A stretch of 64,000 nt of DNA from Haliclona indistincta. Lineage: Eukaryota; Porifera; Demospongiae; Haplosclerida; Chalinidae. The position numbers and the translations under genes are program-made. Positions 1 through 10,957 of this stretch are shown here, one piece after another. Below the pieces are notes generated by a model. The model did not search any database and was not told the origin of the DNA. It saw only the letters and a program-made list of their open reading frames with translations. How positions within the stretch are numbered: the first letter of the stretch is position 1; each line of letters opens with the position of its first letter. Location: positions 9,198,722 through 9,262,721 of the forward strand of contig OZ024789.1 in assembly GCA_964017065.1 (NCBI GenBank), in the 5' to 3' direction.

Positions 1-68
1 AGACAGAAATGTGGACAGATGGATGGATATAGAGGAACAAACAAACAGTTAGCAAACACAAGATTTAC

Positions 69-1417
69 CGGCCTGTCTCCGCTGGGATCAAGTCTGCTAA
101 GCTCTTCGCTCCATCTATCATAGATGCTGTACTGTGCTTTAATGTCGCTCAGAGTGTGCATGACAGCGCTGCTCAGTAAGTTGGTGCGATCGTGCACTCC
201 CCAGAACCCCAGTGAAGCGGCGTGAAACAATGAAGAAGTATCAGCTTCTGTCTATTGATAAAATTACACAATAGTATCATAAAATTATGTGTTCCTGATT
301 AATTTTTATGCTGCATAAAATTTTGTCGCCTACAAATTAGATTTTTTTAATACAAATTTTTTCTTTTCACAAAAAGAATTTCTCTTATGCATTTTTAGTG
401 GCACAAAAAGTTGGGAACATATTTTTCGAATTTCCTGCTTACAAAAATTATGTTAGCTCTATAGCTACATGTACTTATGCCGTTTTATATGCGCCGATCA
501 TAGTCACACCCCACCACTCCCGTGACGTGGGGATTTGCCAGCTGTTTGCTGCCCGAGGGGTGGGGCATTTGACATATTCGTATTTTTCAGTAAAACATAC
601 AAATGCGGACATGTAGCATAGTGTTCTCTGTTTGGACTGTGCACCAGCAGGGGATAAGTGGGGGAAATGTAGGGGATTTGCATGCCAGTGGCTCCCCCAA
701 ACCACAAGTACAAATCCCCACATTGCCCCACCTTATCCCATGTTGGGGCATGACATTGATAGGCGCATTACCTTCATAGGCATAAGAGGAGCAAACGCCA
801 GTCGTCGAATCTCAAATATTTCTCGTGATAAAACACAGACTATCCGTCTCTCGAGGTAGCTGACTTGATACTGTCGTCGAGTGGGTGTGGTCAGTAGACA
901 GTCATTCATGGCTGCCAAGTAGCCGGCCTCGATTTGATGAGATGTGTCTGGGTCTAACTGAGCCCATTCCCCACCCTGGAGCCCACGATACTGCCACATC
1001 ACTGTTCTATTGTTATTAATAGCACCACATTGCTCTAAATGAGACAGCCTACACACAAAAAAAACAGCCGGTGGGTGAGAATGACTAGATGGGTGTGGTC
1101 TTCTGAATGTTTTCAAGCATAGTAAAATAGATAATGCCTGCGTACCCGCTGTCTTCTAGTAGTTGGCTCCGTATTCCGTCACGAACTGGTCGTGTCAATT
1201 TCTGCGGTTCCACGCAAGGATCCAGGTCCCACGGAAGAACGAACGTGGTCTCCACTGACCGCTCAAAGCCGAACATTCCATTCTTGCTGTACTTCAGGGC
1301 GCCGGTAACTGCTGATCTGATCTCTGCAGCTTTGTCAGGCGATGCGTGAGAGAGAGTAGTACGTAGCTGGGAAGGGAATTCGAAGTTCATCTTGTGCTCT
1401 CGACCGCTCTCGACCAT
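69..1417 (-). CDS. WWE-domain protein with A20-type OTU domain, 5' part
   Basis: Three exons are visible, 1146..1417, 772..1048 and 69..251, and the gene continues past the window start. Phases fit (272, 277 and 183 nt). I start at the ATG at 1417; an in-frame ATG at 1390 is the alternative. Exon 2 encodes a WWE domain (MWQYRGLQGGEW followed by an IEAGYLAA segment), a fold that binds poly-ADP-ribose or ubiquitin-pathway partners. Exon 3 reads DTSSLFHAASLGFWGVHDR, which aligns with the catalytic helix of A20/Cezanne/TRABID-class OTU deubiquitinases (family pattern D-G-N-C-L-L-H-A-A-S-L-G-W-G). The position of the catalytic Cys is Ser (codon TCA), so this copy may lack protease activity. The His and Asp of the triad would lie beyond the window. 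I do not know a named protein with this WWE-OTU order. The domain calls are good; the full product is not determinable here. Confidence 0.7.
651..739. repeat. Short inverted repeat in the OTU gene intron
   Basis: Bases 651..680 (GGGATAAG to GGGGATTTG) are the near reverse complement of 711..739, with a loop of about 30 bases. It lies in the 520-base intron 252..771, which otherwise holds only AT-rich sequence. It could be a small fold-back relic. Confidence 0.5.
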
Positions 1418-2227
1418 ATCAAGACCACGCCTTACATTACACCCATAATAATAATAAAAATAATTATTGTCAACAAAAAGTAATTTTGTTGCGCGTATTA
1501 TTATGCGCGTATTATTATGCGCGTAATTGATTAATAAGTGCGAATTATGACATTGCATTACCAGTGAGGAGGTTTTCTGCGAATTGTTACTAGCTACTGA
1601 TCAACCAAACAAGAATACTTCATGTACATGTATGTCATTCATTGTGAATCTACCTGCAGACTAAGCTGTTGAAAAGACGTCAGTATAATTATTTGCTTGC
1701 ACTGAGTGGTCTAGTGCATCTTAGCAAGAAACATGAGAGACAGTGATTAAATAATGCACATTCAATTGAACCAGTACTAGTAGCAATGCATATTAGTGTA
1801 CAATGCGAATGTCCGACTATCGTTGATCAGTGACCATGGAGCTACTGGCACTGATGACCTAAAAGCATGACTTGACTCGTATGTCATGCACAGTCAGCTA
1901 CCGTACACAAGACATGTGAACTACATGCATTGAGGATTCCAAAGCATACCGCATCAATAGATTCACCAGAACAGTAGCTGACTAGTAAGATTGGTGAGCC
2001 CATGGGCATGGAAACACAACAGTCTCATGTGTTTGTGACGGTTCACTTTCATGACAATGCAAAGACTAATAGGAGGTAAACTGGTTAGTGGAAACCAATT
2101 TTATCAATAGTTATTGTGTACTTTCACTATCCAAACCAATTTCAATCATGATGACCGCCGATAAAAAACATACTAGTAGAAGTGAAATAGCCGGGCTCGC
2201 GACTTCAGGCCGCTTGTCGCTGGAGCA
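1418..2227. promoter_or_regulatory. Divergent intergenic region between OTU gene and glycosyltransferase
   Basis: The two flanking genes are transcribed away from each other, so both promoters should lie in these 810 bases. Near 1490-1525 there is a short repeated GCGCGTATTATTAT motif. I see no further gene or clear core promoter element. Confidence 0.4.
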
Positions 2228-3496
2228 ATGAGGAAAGGTTCGCAGATTGCAGCAGCAATTTTGGTGTTTCTTGCCTTGCCGATAATTATCTATCTGAAAT
2301 GGCCCAGTGTGGCCGATTACCCAGAGCCCATCACTGTCTACGACTTCAGGGTGCCCGATCATCTACTGCCCCCAAATTCGATTCTAGTCGGCGACTACTG
2401 GGAACAAATGACGAAGGCGATGAACAGCATGTTCCAACTAGCTACAATTGCTAAAGTGTGGAACGCGACGATTCCTATCCCCTTCACTGCATACTCTTAT
2501 CTGTACGGTCTACCAGCTGGAAAACTAAATCTGGATACCATCTACGACATTAAAAAGTTGCTGCGCCTTGCAAAGCAATTCAGTATTACAGTGTTCACCA
2601 CCTTTGAGCAATTTATTAACACAGCAAGCAGAAAGGTGATTGGTATTGAAGTGAAGTATGTTGACAAGCAAAGCAAACTCCATGCTAATGTTCCACATCA
2701 CATCTACAATGTGGACTGTCATAAGGATATGGATGATAGCCTACTGCATGAGCTTAACCATGAAGCCAGTGTACGTTCTCTCAAACCATTCCATTTTGTC
2801 AAGTGTTGTCATATTCTAGCTGGTCACGACACGTCACCTCAAGAGATCAGTAAACTGTGTGGTATTCATGACCAGGGAAGAGTGACTATCCTCATCAAGC
2901 AATGGAGAGGTCTTGAAAGAACAGCACGATTTAGACTCTACATGAAACACTTTTCAATCCCTCATCCTGATCCAAATATTCCATTGCCTCACAGCACTAA
3001 TATAATTCATAGCACGAATGAATTATTATCAAGCAAACTTACAAGTGCAAACACCAAATTTATTGGAGTCCATCTACGATCCGAGCAAGTCCTCCTCAGA
3101 GAATTTAATGAAAACACCTATGACCGATGCTTTCAACTATTTCACAACCTCACTCAAAAGTTGTCTGTTCGCTATTCAGGTCTACCTGTACTCTATGTTG
3201 GAGACTCACATACGCCTTTAACATTCGGCAAGCAAATGCTTGAACACAATATCGTACTGACAGAATATCAAAATGCGCACGATGAAGGTTATAAAGCACA
3301 GGTAGAGCAAGCTGTTCTTGCCAGAGCAGAGATTCTGATACTAGTTGGAGGAGGATCCTTTCAAACACAGGTCTACAATAGGTTTCGGACTCACAGCAAC
3401 ACTGGAATAGCTTATAACGTGTGCAATAAAGATGAGAAAAACTATTTGTCTGTGTCACTGAGAAAGTGGAAGACACCACGCAGCAAACCTCAATAG
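2228..3496 (+). CDS. Type II membrane glycosyltransferase, protein O-fucosyltransferase-like
   Basis: An uninterrupted 422-residue reading frame begins at the first ATG. Residues about 7-22 form a hydrophobic signal anchor after a short basic N-terminus (MRKGS), the layout of Golgi or ER type II glycosyltransferases. A DYWEQMTKAMNSMFQLA segment resembles the N-terminal nucleotide-binding region of GDP-fucose O-fucosyltransferases, and FIGVHLRSE near residue 275 matches their HxRxE/D signature. Near residue 355 an AQVEQAVLARAEILIL stretch followed by GGGSF matches the C-terminal fold of the same clan. Several N-x-S/T sites are present (e.g. NAT, NLT). The lack of introns contrasts with neighbouring genes and could mean retroposition or an intronless family. 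The acceptor substrate cannot be read from the sequence. Confidence 0.6.
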   Translation: MRKGSQIAAAILVFLALPIIIYLKWPSVADYPEPITVYDFRVPDHLLPPNSILVGDYWEQMTKAMNSMFQLATIAKVWNATIPIPFTAYSYLYGLPAGKLNLDTIYDIKKLLRLAKQFSITVFTTFEQFINTASRKVIGIEVKYVDKQSKLHANVPHHIYNVDCHKDMDDSLLHELNHEASVRSLKPFHFVKCCHILAGHDTSPQEISKLCGIHDQGRVTILIKQWRGLERTARFRLYMKHFSIPHPDPNIPLPHSTNIIHSTNELLSSKLTSANTKFIGVHLRSEQVLLREFNENTYDRCFQLFHNLTQKLSVRYSGLPVLYVGDSHTPLTFGKQMLEHNIVLTEYQNAHDEGYKAQVEQAVLARAEILILVGGGSFQTQVYNRFRTHSNTGIAYNVCNKDEKNYLSVSLRKWKTPRSKPQ

Positions 3497-4025
3497 TGTA
3501 TTGGTCATCACTTCCTCAATTGTAATATTTTCAAGAACAAATACATATTGTTCTTCATCCTAATCGAACAAACAATTAGGATAAAGAATTAGGATTTATG
3601 TATCCATAGCATGTTGCTATTTCAGCCTATTTGTACGACACTAAAATTAATGATTACAGTTTCCTGTATACATTTCGAATCAGATTTCGAATACAAACTT
3701 TGAAGCAAAATTTTAAGTCAAAGTCAGTGTATAAATAATTGTGCAAGAGTACCAGTAAAATTTGTGATAGACAAAGTTCAAAATTGAAATTTAGTGTGTG
3801 AGTGCATCCACTCATGTCAGTCCTACTCCTTTATCAAACAATGTGCATACTGATCGCGGGCATAGTCTGCGTGATTTTAAATGGAATAGTTCGATTATAA
3901 CAAGAACATAACCACAGAGAAAGAAATACACAAATGAAAGTCATATAATATGCCAGATCCTGCAGCATGAGTGTGTGTGTGGGTGTGTGCGAGTGTGTAA
4001 CAAAGTTTGAAAAAGAGAGAGTGTT
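3497..4025. other. Convergent intergenic region, no gene seen
   Basis: It separates the 3' ends of the glycosyltransferase (+) and MAX (-). It is AT-rich and holds a short repeat of ACAATTAGGATAAAGAAT near 3560-3600. Nothing else is recognisable. Confidence 0.5.
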
Positions 4026-4929
4026 CTACAGATCAGTCTTGGGCCTTTTGCTAGGCGGCATCTCTTGTCCGCCCAGACTTGTTAGCTGTTCAGACGCTCT
4101 GGCAACACTGGTTTGTGTGGCTCTCTCCTCTGAGCCTGAGAACAGACATAGAGAAACTGTAAAGCAATGGTGAAACTGATCATTTAAATTCGAATACAAT
4201 ACATCATTAAATTTTTAGGTGAACCACAAAATAAAGCTATAGTACGGGAAAAAATGAAATGCCTTTTCACGAGATTTGAGCAAGATTGTGCACAAAAACA
4301 CAAAAATTTAATGCACAATAACTATTATGATAAACGCACGTGCTAAAGTCGATGACATGCATGTTCATCAAAACACTGTTGTTTCAAACCATGGCTCACA
4401 AAACAAGGTGCTGTGTGACTTTGCCGTGAGTTTAGGTATTGAATCTATCTAGCAACTCAGGTATGTGTGCTACAAGTGTGTTGCCTCAACTTACACACGG
4501 CATTTACCGTTGCCGTGTCGCACAGCTAAGGGGGCAAGCTAACAACATCAACTCATTCCTTTGAACCTCAATTATGATAGCTAAAAGGAAGTTACCATCT
4601 ACAGATTACATTATCCCACTCAAGTGAATTATTGCAACATCTGTTTACTGACAGTATGGCGTGAAAGACAGCAAGAGGAGAGGAACTCACTGTCAGTAGT
4701 AAGAGAATGAGCTGCAGTAGCTGCTGTGCCAGCTAGAACTGACAATGGACTATCGTGAGCAGAGGAGGGTACTATGGTAACGGTGTTAGTCTGTGGTCTA
4801 ATAGGCTGAGGAGTGTTGTTCCAACCAGATACAGGAGTGGCTGTTACTATGCCTCGTGGACTAGGCCCACCACCAACTGTAGCTGGACAGAGATAGAGTG
4901 GGAGGGAGTGAGGGGGGGAGGGAGGGAGG

Positions 4930-4969
<40 letters not shown>

Positions 4970-4976
4970 AGGAAGG

Positions 4977-5008
<32 letters not shown>

Positions 5009-7239
5009 AAGGGAGAGGGAGAGAGAGAGAGGGGGAGGAAGGGAGGGAGAGAGAGAGAGAGAGAGAAAGGGAGGGAGGGAGAGAGAGAGGGAGGGAGAGG
5101 AGGGAGAGAGATAAGCGGAGAAGGAAAGGAGAAAAAGAGATAAATAGTTGATTAGTCTAGTCTGTTTCCTCGCTGCTTCACTCACTCTGTGGTCTTAATG
5201 GTGAAGCCAGCACTCTTGCTGCCAGTGACTTGCCTGCTTGAGGGTTCTTGAGAGCATTCAGAAGATGCTGTGTTGCTAATAGTGTCTGGTTGATGGAAGC
5301 TGCCGCTAGTTTGTTATCTAGAGTAGACAAAAACACAAGAGTTGTCAGCACACTATAAGTTAATACCACACACAAAATTTTTAAAGTTCTATTGACAATA
5401 ATAATATTATGCTCAGTTGGTGCATTCAAAGTTAAGCATTTCTTCTAATTCGGTGCAAAATAAATAATTTCAGATCTGCTTGCCCGAAAATTGTGACATA
5501 ACTTCCGGAAGTGCCAAATAATTGGAGGTGTGACAACGAGCGCGTGTTTGTACGTCTTCTTTGAAGTACAGGACTTTTCATGTTGGGCTGTTGAAAAGGA
5601 ACTAAAAAACTTGCTGAAATTTTCGAACACATTTCGGCAACAAGGTGCAAAATCTTTAGAAGAAATACAGTATTCACGACCTCATAATAATTATAATCGT
5701 ACAACTTTGATAAAATAATTATTTGTAGCAAACATGTTCTAATGATTGTGTGATCCAGCATACACTGTTGAGGTTTAATATTGGTAACCCTCGACCAAGC
5801 TTTTGCGCACAAAGTATCAAGGAACCATTTGGTATACAAGTCTTACAAGGCCCAGGAAGCCCAATTCAATTCATTCAATTATTCATAGTGAAAGCTTGCA
5901 TGCTTTTGCTTTGACGGATCACTTGTATTGTACACAAAGTACATTTCTTTGTATCTAACAGAATTTTGAAGAGATCTTGCAACACCAAAATTATCCTTTG
6001 ACTAGGCAGTTGGAATGTCAAGCGTTTCATAGTATTGGTCCAACATCTGATGTTTGAAAGCTCCAGGCTCGTGCACTACCCAACAAAACAATGGCTTCAC
6101 AAGAATCACAAGGCCTCTTCAAACTGTCATACAAACATCAATGATGCATAATAATAGGCTTCCTTAGCTCACTCGCAAGACCATTTTGCTCAGTATGTTT
6201 GTGCCGTGCTGAGCGGTGATCACAAACATGTCAACTAAACAGAAGTAGAAAAATTCTACTTTTACAATGAATGCATTTGTGAATAACTTCAGATTGTAAT
6301 GTGTAATTAACCCTCGGCGGGTTAAGGTACTTGCTTTGTCGTTCGTTCATTCTATCCATCGAGCTACAGAAACCAGCAATCACTTATACGCGTCAGTTAA
6401 GGTATGAACAGGCTAAGCACGATAATGGCTTGCAATGTGACTTGTGGATTTTGCTAAAGTCCTTTTGTTCTTGACTTATGGGTCGTTCACCTTTACAACC
6501 ATCTTAGACTTCTCCAACAACAAAGCACTTATAGTTGACTACCTAGGTACTTGTAGATTCCATCTAAACTGCAGGACAGCTCTGGGGGTACCTAGTACCT
6601 AGATAGTCAACTATGGGTGGTTTTGTAGTCAGAAAGGTCCAAGATGGCCGTCAAGGTGAGCAAACCATAACTCAAGAAAGAATGCACTTTGCAAAATCCA
6701 CGAGTCACATCGCAAACCCTTGTCGTGCTTATCATGCTCATAACTTTACCAGTGCATAGAAGTGATTGCTGATCTCAGTGAACAGAATGAACGAAGGAAT
6801 GACAGAGCAAGTACCGTAACCCTCACACATACGAGGAGCTTACTCTACAATGTACATGACATGCCGAGGGTTTTGTGAAATCCTTTCATTAATGTGGAAC
6901 CCAAAAATGATTAGATTAAAGCTATGTCCAGAAAAGTTCTTGTTTAGCTATGTCTGTGCAAGGATATCCTTGCCAGAGGGAAAAACAGAATTTCTGGGAA
7001 ATACTGCTTATTTTAGACCCACAAGTTATGTGTTCCTTTGGAATTTAATTGCTGATTTGGTCAAATTTAATTCAACCCTTTAGATAAATTGAAGTACCTG
7101 GGCCAATATAAGTACTTTCATTTATTGTAAGACTGACCTTTAGCAACATTGAGCTGAGTAATACTAGGAGGAACTGTGGTCACAGTAGCAGCTGTCTTTA
7201 CCTGACCATCTTGTTCAAGCTAGAGTGAGAGAGGGAGTG

Positions 7240-7324
<85 letters not shown>

Positions 7325-8249
7325 GTAGAGAGAGATGGAGTGAGGGAGGGAGGGAAAGACAGCAGCAGTTATAACAAACATACAGGACAAAAGAAAGAAA
7401 TAAAGTGTAACCACAAGGCACAAAGGCTATGTAAATATACTTTCTAAGAAAAACCATGAATACTAACTACCAATACAATCACGTGAGGAAATTCCTAAAG
7501 ATTATGTAAATTATGAATTTAACACTTTCTCAGATGCATATAACTGGCTTAATACATGTACACATTCCTGTTATTGAATACAAGTTTGTGCCATAAGAAT
7601 CGTAGATTTCTCTGATGCACGTCAGAACAATAATGAGCTTCAAAATTCAGTATTCAACACACAATTATTATCATACTCTTTAAGACTGGTTTACAGTGTG
7701 ACACGAAGGCTAGCACTATGCTGTGTCAATGCAGCATAGTTATAAAAATTTATTTCTGCTTCACATTGCGTTGCGATACAATTCAAACTAGCAACGCAAC
7801 ATCGTAAAGTAGTCTTTAAAATCAAAGTTTGCACAGTCAGTGACAACACTTATGTAAAACTAGTTTAGTCAATATTATTGTTGCAAATGGCAGCTAGCAC
7901 AAACAATCTGCACAATTTATACCCACTCATCCTACTGTATCAATTACACAATATTCTCTTCCGTTTATTTTCCTTACTATCTTCACTGCAGGCTTGTTCG
8001 TAGACTGCTGTTGGCGCAGAGCCTGGCGCTGTTGTACCCTCTCGGCTACAGCTTGGAGCAGATCTTCCATACTGTCACCATTATCAACAGCTTGCATCTG
8101 ATCAAGAACTTGCACTACAGAGAGAGAGAGGGAGGGAGAGAGAGAGTGAGAGAGAGAGAGGAGGGAGAGAGCGAGGGGGAGGAAGAGAAAGAGGGAGAGA
8201 GCAAGGGGGTGAGAGAGAGGGAGGGAGTGAGGAGAAGAGAGAGGGAGCA

Positions 8250-8282
<33 letters not shown>

Positions 8283-8965
8283 GAGGGAAAGACAGAAAGT
8301 TTTCAGCATAGTTTATGTGAACAAGCATACACAACAAAATGTCACTTGCAAACTAAATCTATTACTACATAAAAATAACAATGGTGCAAACAAAGTACTT
8401 TTGGCTTCCACTTACTCGCATCAAGAAACGCTACATGCAGTAACATCAATTTAATGCTAACAGCACAATCTATCTAGGACACAACAATGAACATACACAT
8501 ACTTTGTTCTTCAAGAAGTTCGTTCTTTTTCCTGAGATCGTCTATCTCTCCGAGCCGCTGAGCACTGCCACGCTGCATCTGTCTGATGTACTCTGTAGCC
8601 TTGTTGAGAATGTGCGCACGTGATACCTGCTAGGAAAACAAAGACACGTACATTCATACCGACCACGCCCACCCACTGCCAGGGCAAATACACTCGCCTT
8701 CTCTCCGCTCAGAGAAGGAATACAATCACGAAGGTTATGAAACGAGTCCTTTATGTGGTCTCTTCTCTTACGCTCTAGGGCGTTGTGGTGTGCACGTTTA
8801 TCCAAAGGTCCATCCTGCAAAAGCGATAAATAAGGGCACACGAGGGTAACACGCAATCAGTGGGAGGCGGACCATGGACACATGGCGCCTTCTTATCGTA
8901 CCGCTCACCTCGAATCCATCTGGGACTCCGTCACTTTCCACATCTATCTCTCCGTCTTCGCTCAT
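4026..8965 (-). CDS. MAX: MAX bHLH-leucine zipper transcription factor, long isoform
   Basis: MAX is the obligate dimer partner of MYC, MXD and MNT and binds E-boxes (CACGTG). Eight exons: 8909..8965, 8698..8814, 8503..8626, 7978..8114, 7138..7219, 5186..5317, 4691..4882, 4026..4135. They total 951 nt and 316 residues with all phases consistent. Exon 1 starts [13 protein letters not shown]. Exon 2 carries the basic-HLH ([20 protein letters not shown]) almost identical to vertebrate MAX. Exon 3 carries helix 2 ([12 protein letters not shown]) and the zipper. The rest is a low-complexity Thr/Pro/Ala-rich tail ending in [10 protein letters not shown], which recalls the basic C-terminal nuclear signal of vertebrate MAX. 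Intron 2 has a GC-AG donor (AAG|GCGAGT). The core is very secure. The tail depends on using the donor at 7977 (ATA|GTAAGG). Confidence 0.88.
4897..5120. repeat. GA-rich microsatellite in MAX intron 6
   Basis: Imperfect (GA)n with GGGA interruptions. On the MAX sense strand it is a CT tract beginning a few bases upstream of the 3' splice site of exon 7 (acceptor at 4884-4883). Long reading frames across it on both strands are repeat artefacts. Confidence 0.95.
6309..6872. mobile_element. Fold-back (MITE-like) element in MAX intron 5
   Basis: The element is bounded by AACCCTCGGC (6309-6318) and its reverse complement GCCGAGGGTT (6863-6872). The arms 6309..6560 and about 6580..6840 are diverged inverted copies; both contain the segments GTACTTGC, GCAATCACTT, AAGCACGA and TGTGACT..GTGGATTTTGC. 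The centre carries TAGTTGACTACCTAGGTAC and its inverse. No coding capacity. I see no clear target duplication. Confidence 0.7.
7222..7334. repeat. GA microsatellite in MAX intron 4
   Basis: An almost pure (GA)n lying directly against the 3' splice site of exon 5 (AG at 7221-7220). On the sense strand it acts as a long CT polypyrimidine tract. Confidence 0.95.
7927..8965 (-). CDS. MAX: MAX, short isoform by read-through of exon 4
   Basis: Exons 8909..8965, 8698..8814, 8503..8626 and 7927..8114. If the internal donor at 7977 in exon 4 is not used, the frame runs on through [18 protein letters not shown] to a TGA at 7927, giving 161 residues, close to vertebrate MAX (about 160). This form keeps the whole bHLH-zipper but l lacks the basic C-terminal SKRPK motif of the long form. 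Both forms are open and in phase, so alternative splicing is plausible. The sequence alone cannot say which dominates. Confidence 0.55.
8117..8290. repeat. GA-rich microsatellite in MAX intron 3
   Basis: Interrupted (GA)n/(GGGA)n adjacent to the acceptor of exon 4 (AG at 8116-8115). It is again CT on the sense strand. Confidence 0.95.
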
Positions 8966-9258
8966 GATGATCGTGGTTTCAAAACTACCAGAAGAGCCAC
9001 GCTTTCAGTGTCCGCCGCGCTTGATACCCCGCCCGTCAACAAGCGCGAATAATTATGCGATTTCTGGTCACGTGGGCAAAAGAGCGAAATTCCATATTCA
9101 TTACCTCAAGTGAGCGGAAGCAATAACATGGACAGTTGGCGATATTTCAACGAAAAACACAACTGGTTAAACCGTTTATTTCTTGCTACATAGAAGTAGA
9201 TGACTGTTTACAATAAAACATAATTATTGCACCTAAAAAATAATCAATAGATACGATT

Positions 9259-10602
9259 TCAATCTCTCTTCTTCTTTTTCTTTGCTTTCTTGATAGCCTT
9301 TGCTCTTCCTTCTGTAAGAAAAAAAACAAAAGCATCATGTAAGAGCCGAGCCGAGACAAGCGTTCTGGGTTACTTACTATCATATTTTAGCCAAACTTCA
9401 AAGGAGCTATTTTTACTACAACATACCATTGAGGGGCAAGCCCAGGAATTGCAAATCTTACAAACAAAATTGAGAAAGGCTGCACTAATTGTTTCCATAC
9501 CTTGTTCAGAAACGCCAGTGACATTAATGAGTCGTAAGACTACCTCACTATGCCTCGGTGGGCGGAGCCACCAGAGGCATACAGTCAGTAGTCTGTTTGT
9601 GTATGTACATGTATGTTTTCGTCTGTCGGGTGATTTCTGGTCGCTCGCTGAACACTAAGTGCTGTAACAAGCAACACAAGCAAGAATCAATATTTGCTCT
9701 AAAATGAATTTTCTGGATTTTGGTTATAAAGCTCTCTTTGTGAGTGATGGTACGATGCGCTTACCTTGATCGCTATTCCCGACAATTGAGGCACTATCCA
9801 AGGACATGCAAGGACAACGTTGGCTGCCTTTCAGCTACTCATTTTGTTTATAGTACAAACGGCACAGGAGATCTATGGAAAGTGCTTGCATAACCTGATA
9901 CAGGCTAGGCAGCTCTAGCTAGCTATCACTACTAGTCTCACGCATCACGTGCATGCAATAGTGCAGTCACGCCCAGCTGAATTCTATGTGCATAGCTGCA
10001 ACTACTACTCAGAATGTGTAAGTATCATGCTTGCAGCAAGTAGATGGAGTAACTTTGTATTGTCAAAGCATGTCAAGTGAACAGAATACGTGTATTTCCA
10101 CCGAGGCATCCCAGCACCAGTGGTGCTATTTTAAAAGTATGTTATCATAAAGTTACAGGTGGAAAACTGGAGAGCCACAGGAGAAACCTCAAAACCCTCA
10201 GAAGCGAAAATTTGTGGTATGTATATATGCTGTGTCTAAAATGACTTGTAAAATTGTATGCGGCCGGTAATAAAAAATATTGGGTTTACAAGTACACACG
10301 CAATGGGTTGGTTACTGTTACATACCTTGTTTCAATTTTCTCTTCTCTTCTCTGCCTATGTCTTTGTATAAAAAGTATGCTAGCACAGAACTGATCAGAA
10401 ACAACGGAGTGAGAATCATAAAAACTGGAGAACGAGAGAGCAAAGCAGTTTGAAATGAAATGTGCCCGAGAAATGTTAAATTTAGCATGCAAACACTATG
10501 GCTATTGTTCTTACATCTTACTAAAAAGTCGTAAGGGTCCGTAGCGGCGTATCTTGCTGCCCAGTCCAGCCAGCCGACCACATACTTTTTAGCATCCTCC
10601 AT
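9259..10602 (-). CDS. SMIM15: Small integral membrane protein 15 homologue
   Basis: Three exons, 10515..10602, 10326..10424 and 9259..9311, give 79 residues (vertebrate SMIM15 is 74). MEDAKKYVVGW is followed by ATDPYDFL, a single transmembrane segment (ILTPLFLISSVLAYF) and a very basic cytosolic tail ending KAIKKAKKKKKRD. Vertebrate SMIM15 shows the same order: an EYVVEWAAKDPYGFL-like start, an LTPLFLASAVLSW-like membrane helix and an AKAKRLKKD-like end. Using the donor at 10514 (AGAT|GTAAGA) gives the same spacing between DPY and the membrane helix as in vertebrates; the nearer GT at 10518 would break the frame. The start matches the vertebrate N-terminus. It shares a promoter region with ZNF706 on the other strand. 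Its molecular role is not established. Confidence 0.85.
9550..9785 (+). repeat. Dispersed repeat with hairpin head, copy 1
   Basis: This starts with a short palindromic head (GCCTCGGTGGGCGGAGCCAC then GAGGCATA) and continues about 210 bases. It is clearly similar to 47003..47238 (shared TCGCTCGCTGA, CAACACAAGC, CAATATTTGCT/CGATATTTGCT, CTTACCT..GATCG). It sits in SMIM15 intron 2. A head-only copy lies near 37918..37950. Confidence 0.75.
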
Positions 10603-10723
10603 GCTCAGATGCTGACAGAAAGTAGGTGGAGTCATGTGGATTTGACCACGCCTATTCACTTACTCAGCTGAACAACGTTTCTTCACCTTCAAGCTCTTTC
10701 TTCTTCTCTCTGTTGTTTTAACC
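10603..10723. promoter_or_regulatory. Bidirectional promoter of SMIM15 and ZNF706
   Basis: Only 121 bases separate the two divergent start codons, so 5' UTRs and promoters of both genes must share this stretch. It ends with a pyrimidine-rich TTCTTCTTCTCTCTGTTG just before the ZNF706 ATG. No TATA box is obvious. Confidence 0.7.
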
Positions 10724-10957
10724 ATGGCGAGAGGACAGCAAAAGATCCAAGCACAACAGAAGAACGCAGCCAAACAAGCTGCCAAGAAGAAAGGAGGCGC
10801 TGACCAGAAGGCGGCCGCGAAGAAGGCTCTCGTCTATACTTGTCCAGTGTGCCGAACACAGATGCCCGACCCGAAGACGTATCGACAACACTTCACTAGT
10901 AAGCACCCGAAACAGCCGCTGCCCCCTGAACTACAGGCAGCCAGTGTAGACCCATGA
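10724..10957 (+). CDS. ZNF706: Zinc finger protein 706 homologue
   Basis: A single-exon 77-residue protein. MARGQQKIQAQQKNA at the N-terminus, then a Lys/Ala-rich segment, then one C2H2 finger (CPVCRTQMPDPKTYRQHFTS followed by KH) and a PLPPEL end. This matches the 4F5-like N-terminus and single finger of vertebrate ZNF706 (76 residues) nearly position by position. It is a small nuclear protein; in mammals it has been linked to control of pluripotency, which need not apply here. The start is fixed by the conserved MARGQQKIQ. Confidence 0.95.
   Translation: MARGQQKIQAQQKNAAKQAAKKKGGADQKAAAKKALVYTCPVCRTQMPDPKTYRQHFTSKHPKQPLPPELQAASVDP

Noticed and set aside
398..859. Several 60-80-residue frames in the first kilobase
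   Set aside because: They lie in the intron or antisense to the WWE exon and have no domain or codon signal.
4755..5185. Arg/Glu/Gly-rich and Ser/Leu/Pro-rich long reading frames
   Set aside because: They are translations of the GA/CT microsatellite in both strands; the same happens at 7215-7457, 8011-8337, 19027-19913, 20267-20650, 23486-23942 and 27367-27783.
10509..10514. Nearer SMIM15 donor TTA|GTAAGA at 10518
   Set aside because: It shifts the frame; the donor four bases downstream preserves the frame and the vertebrate spacing.
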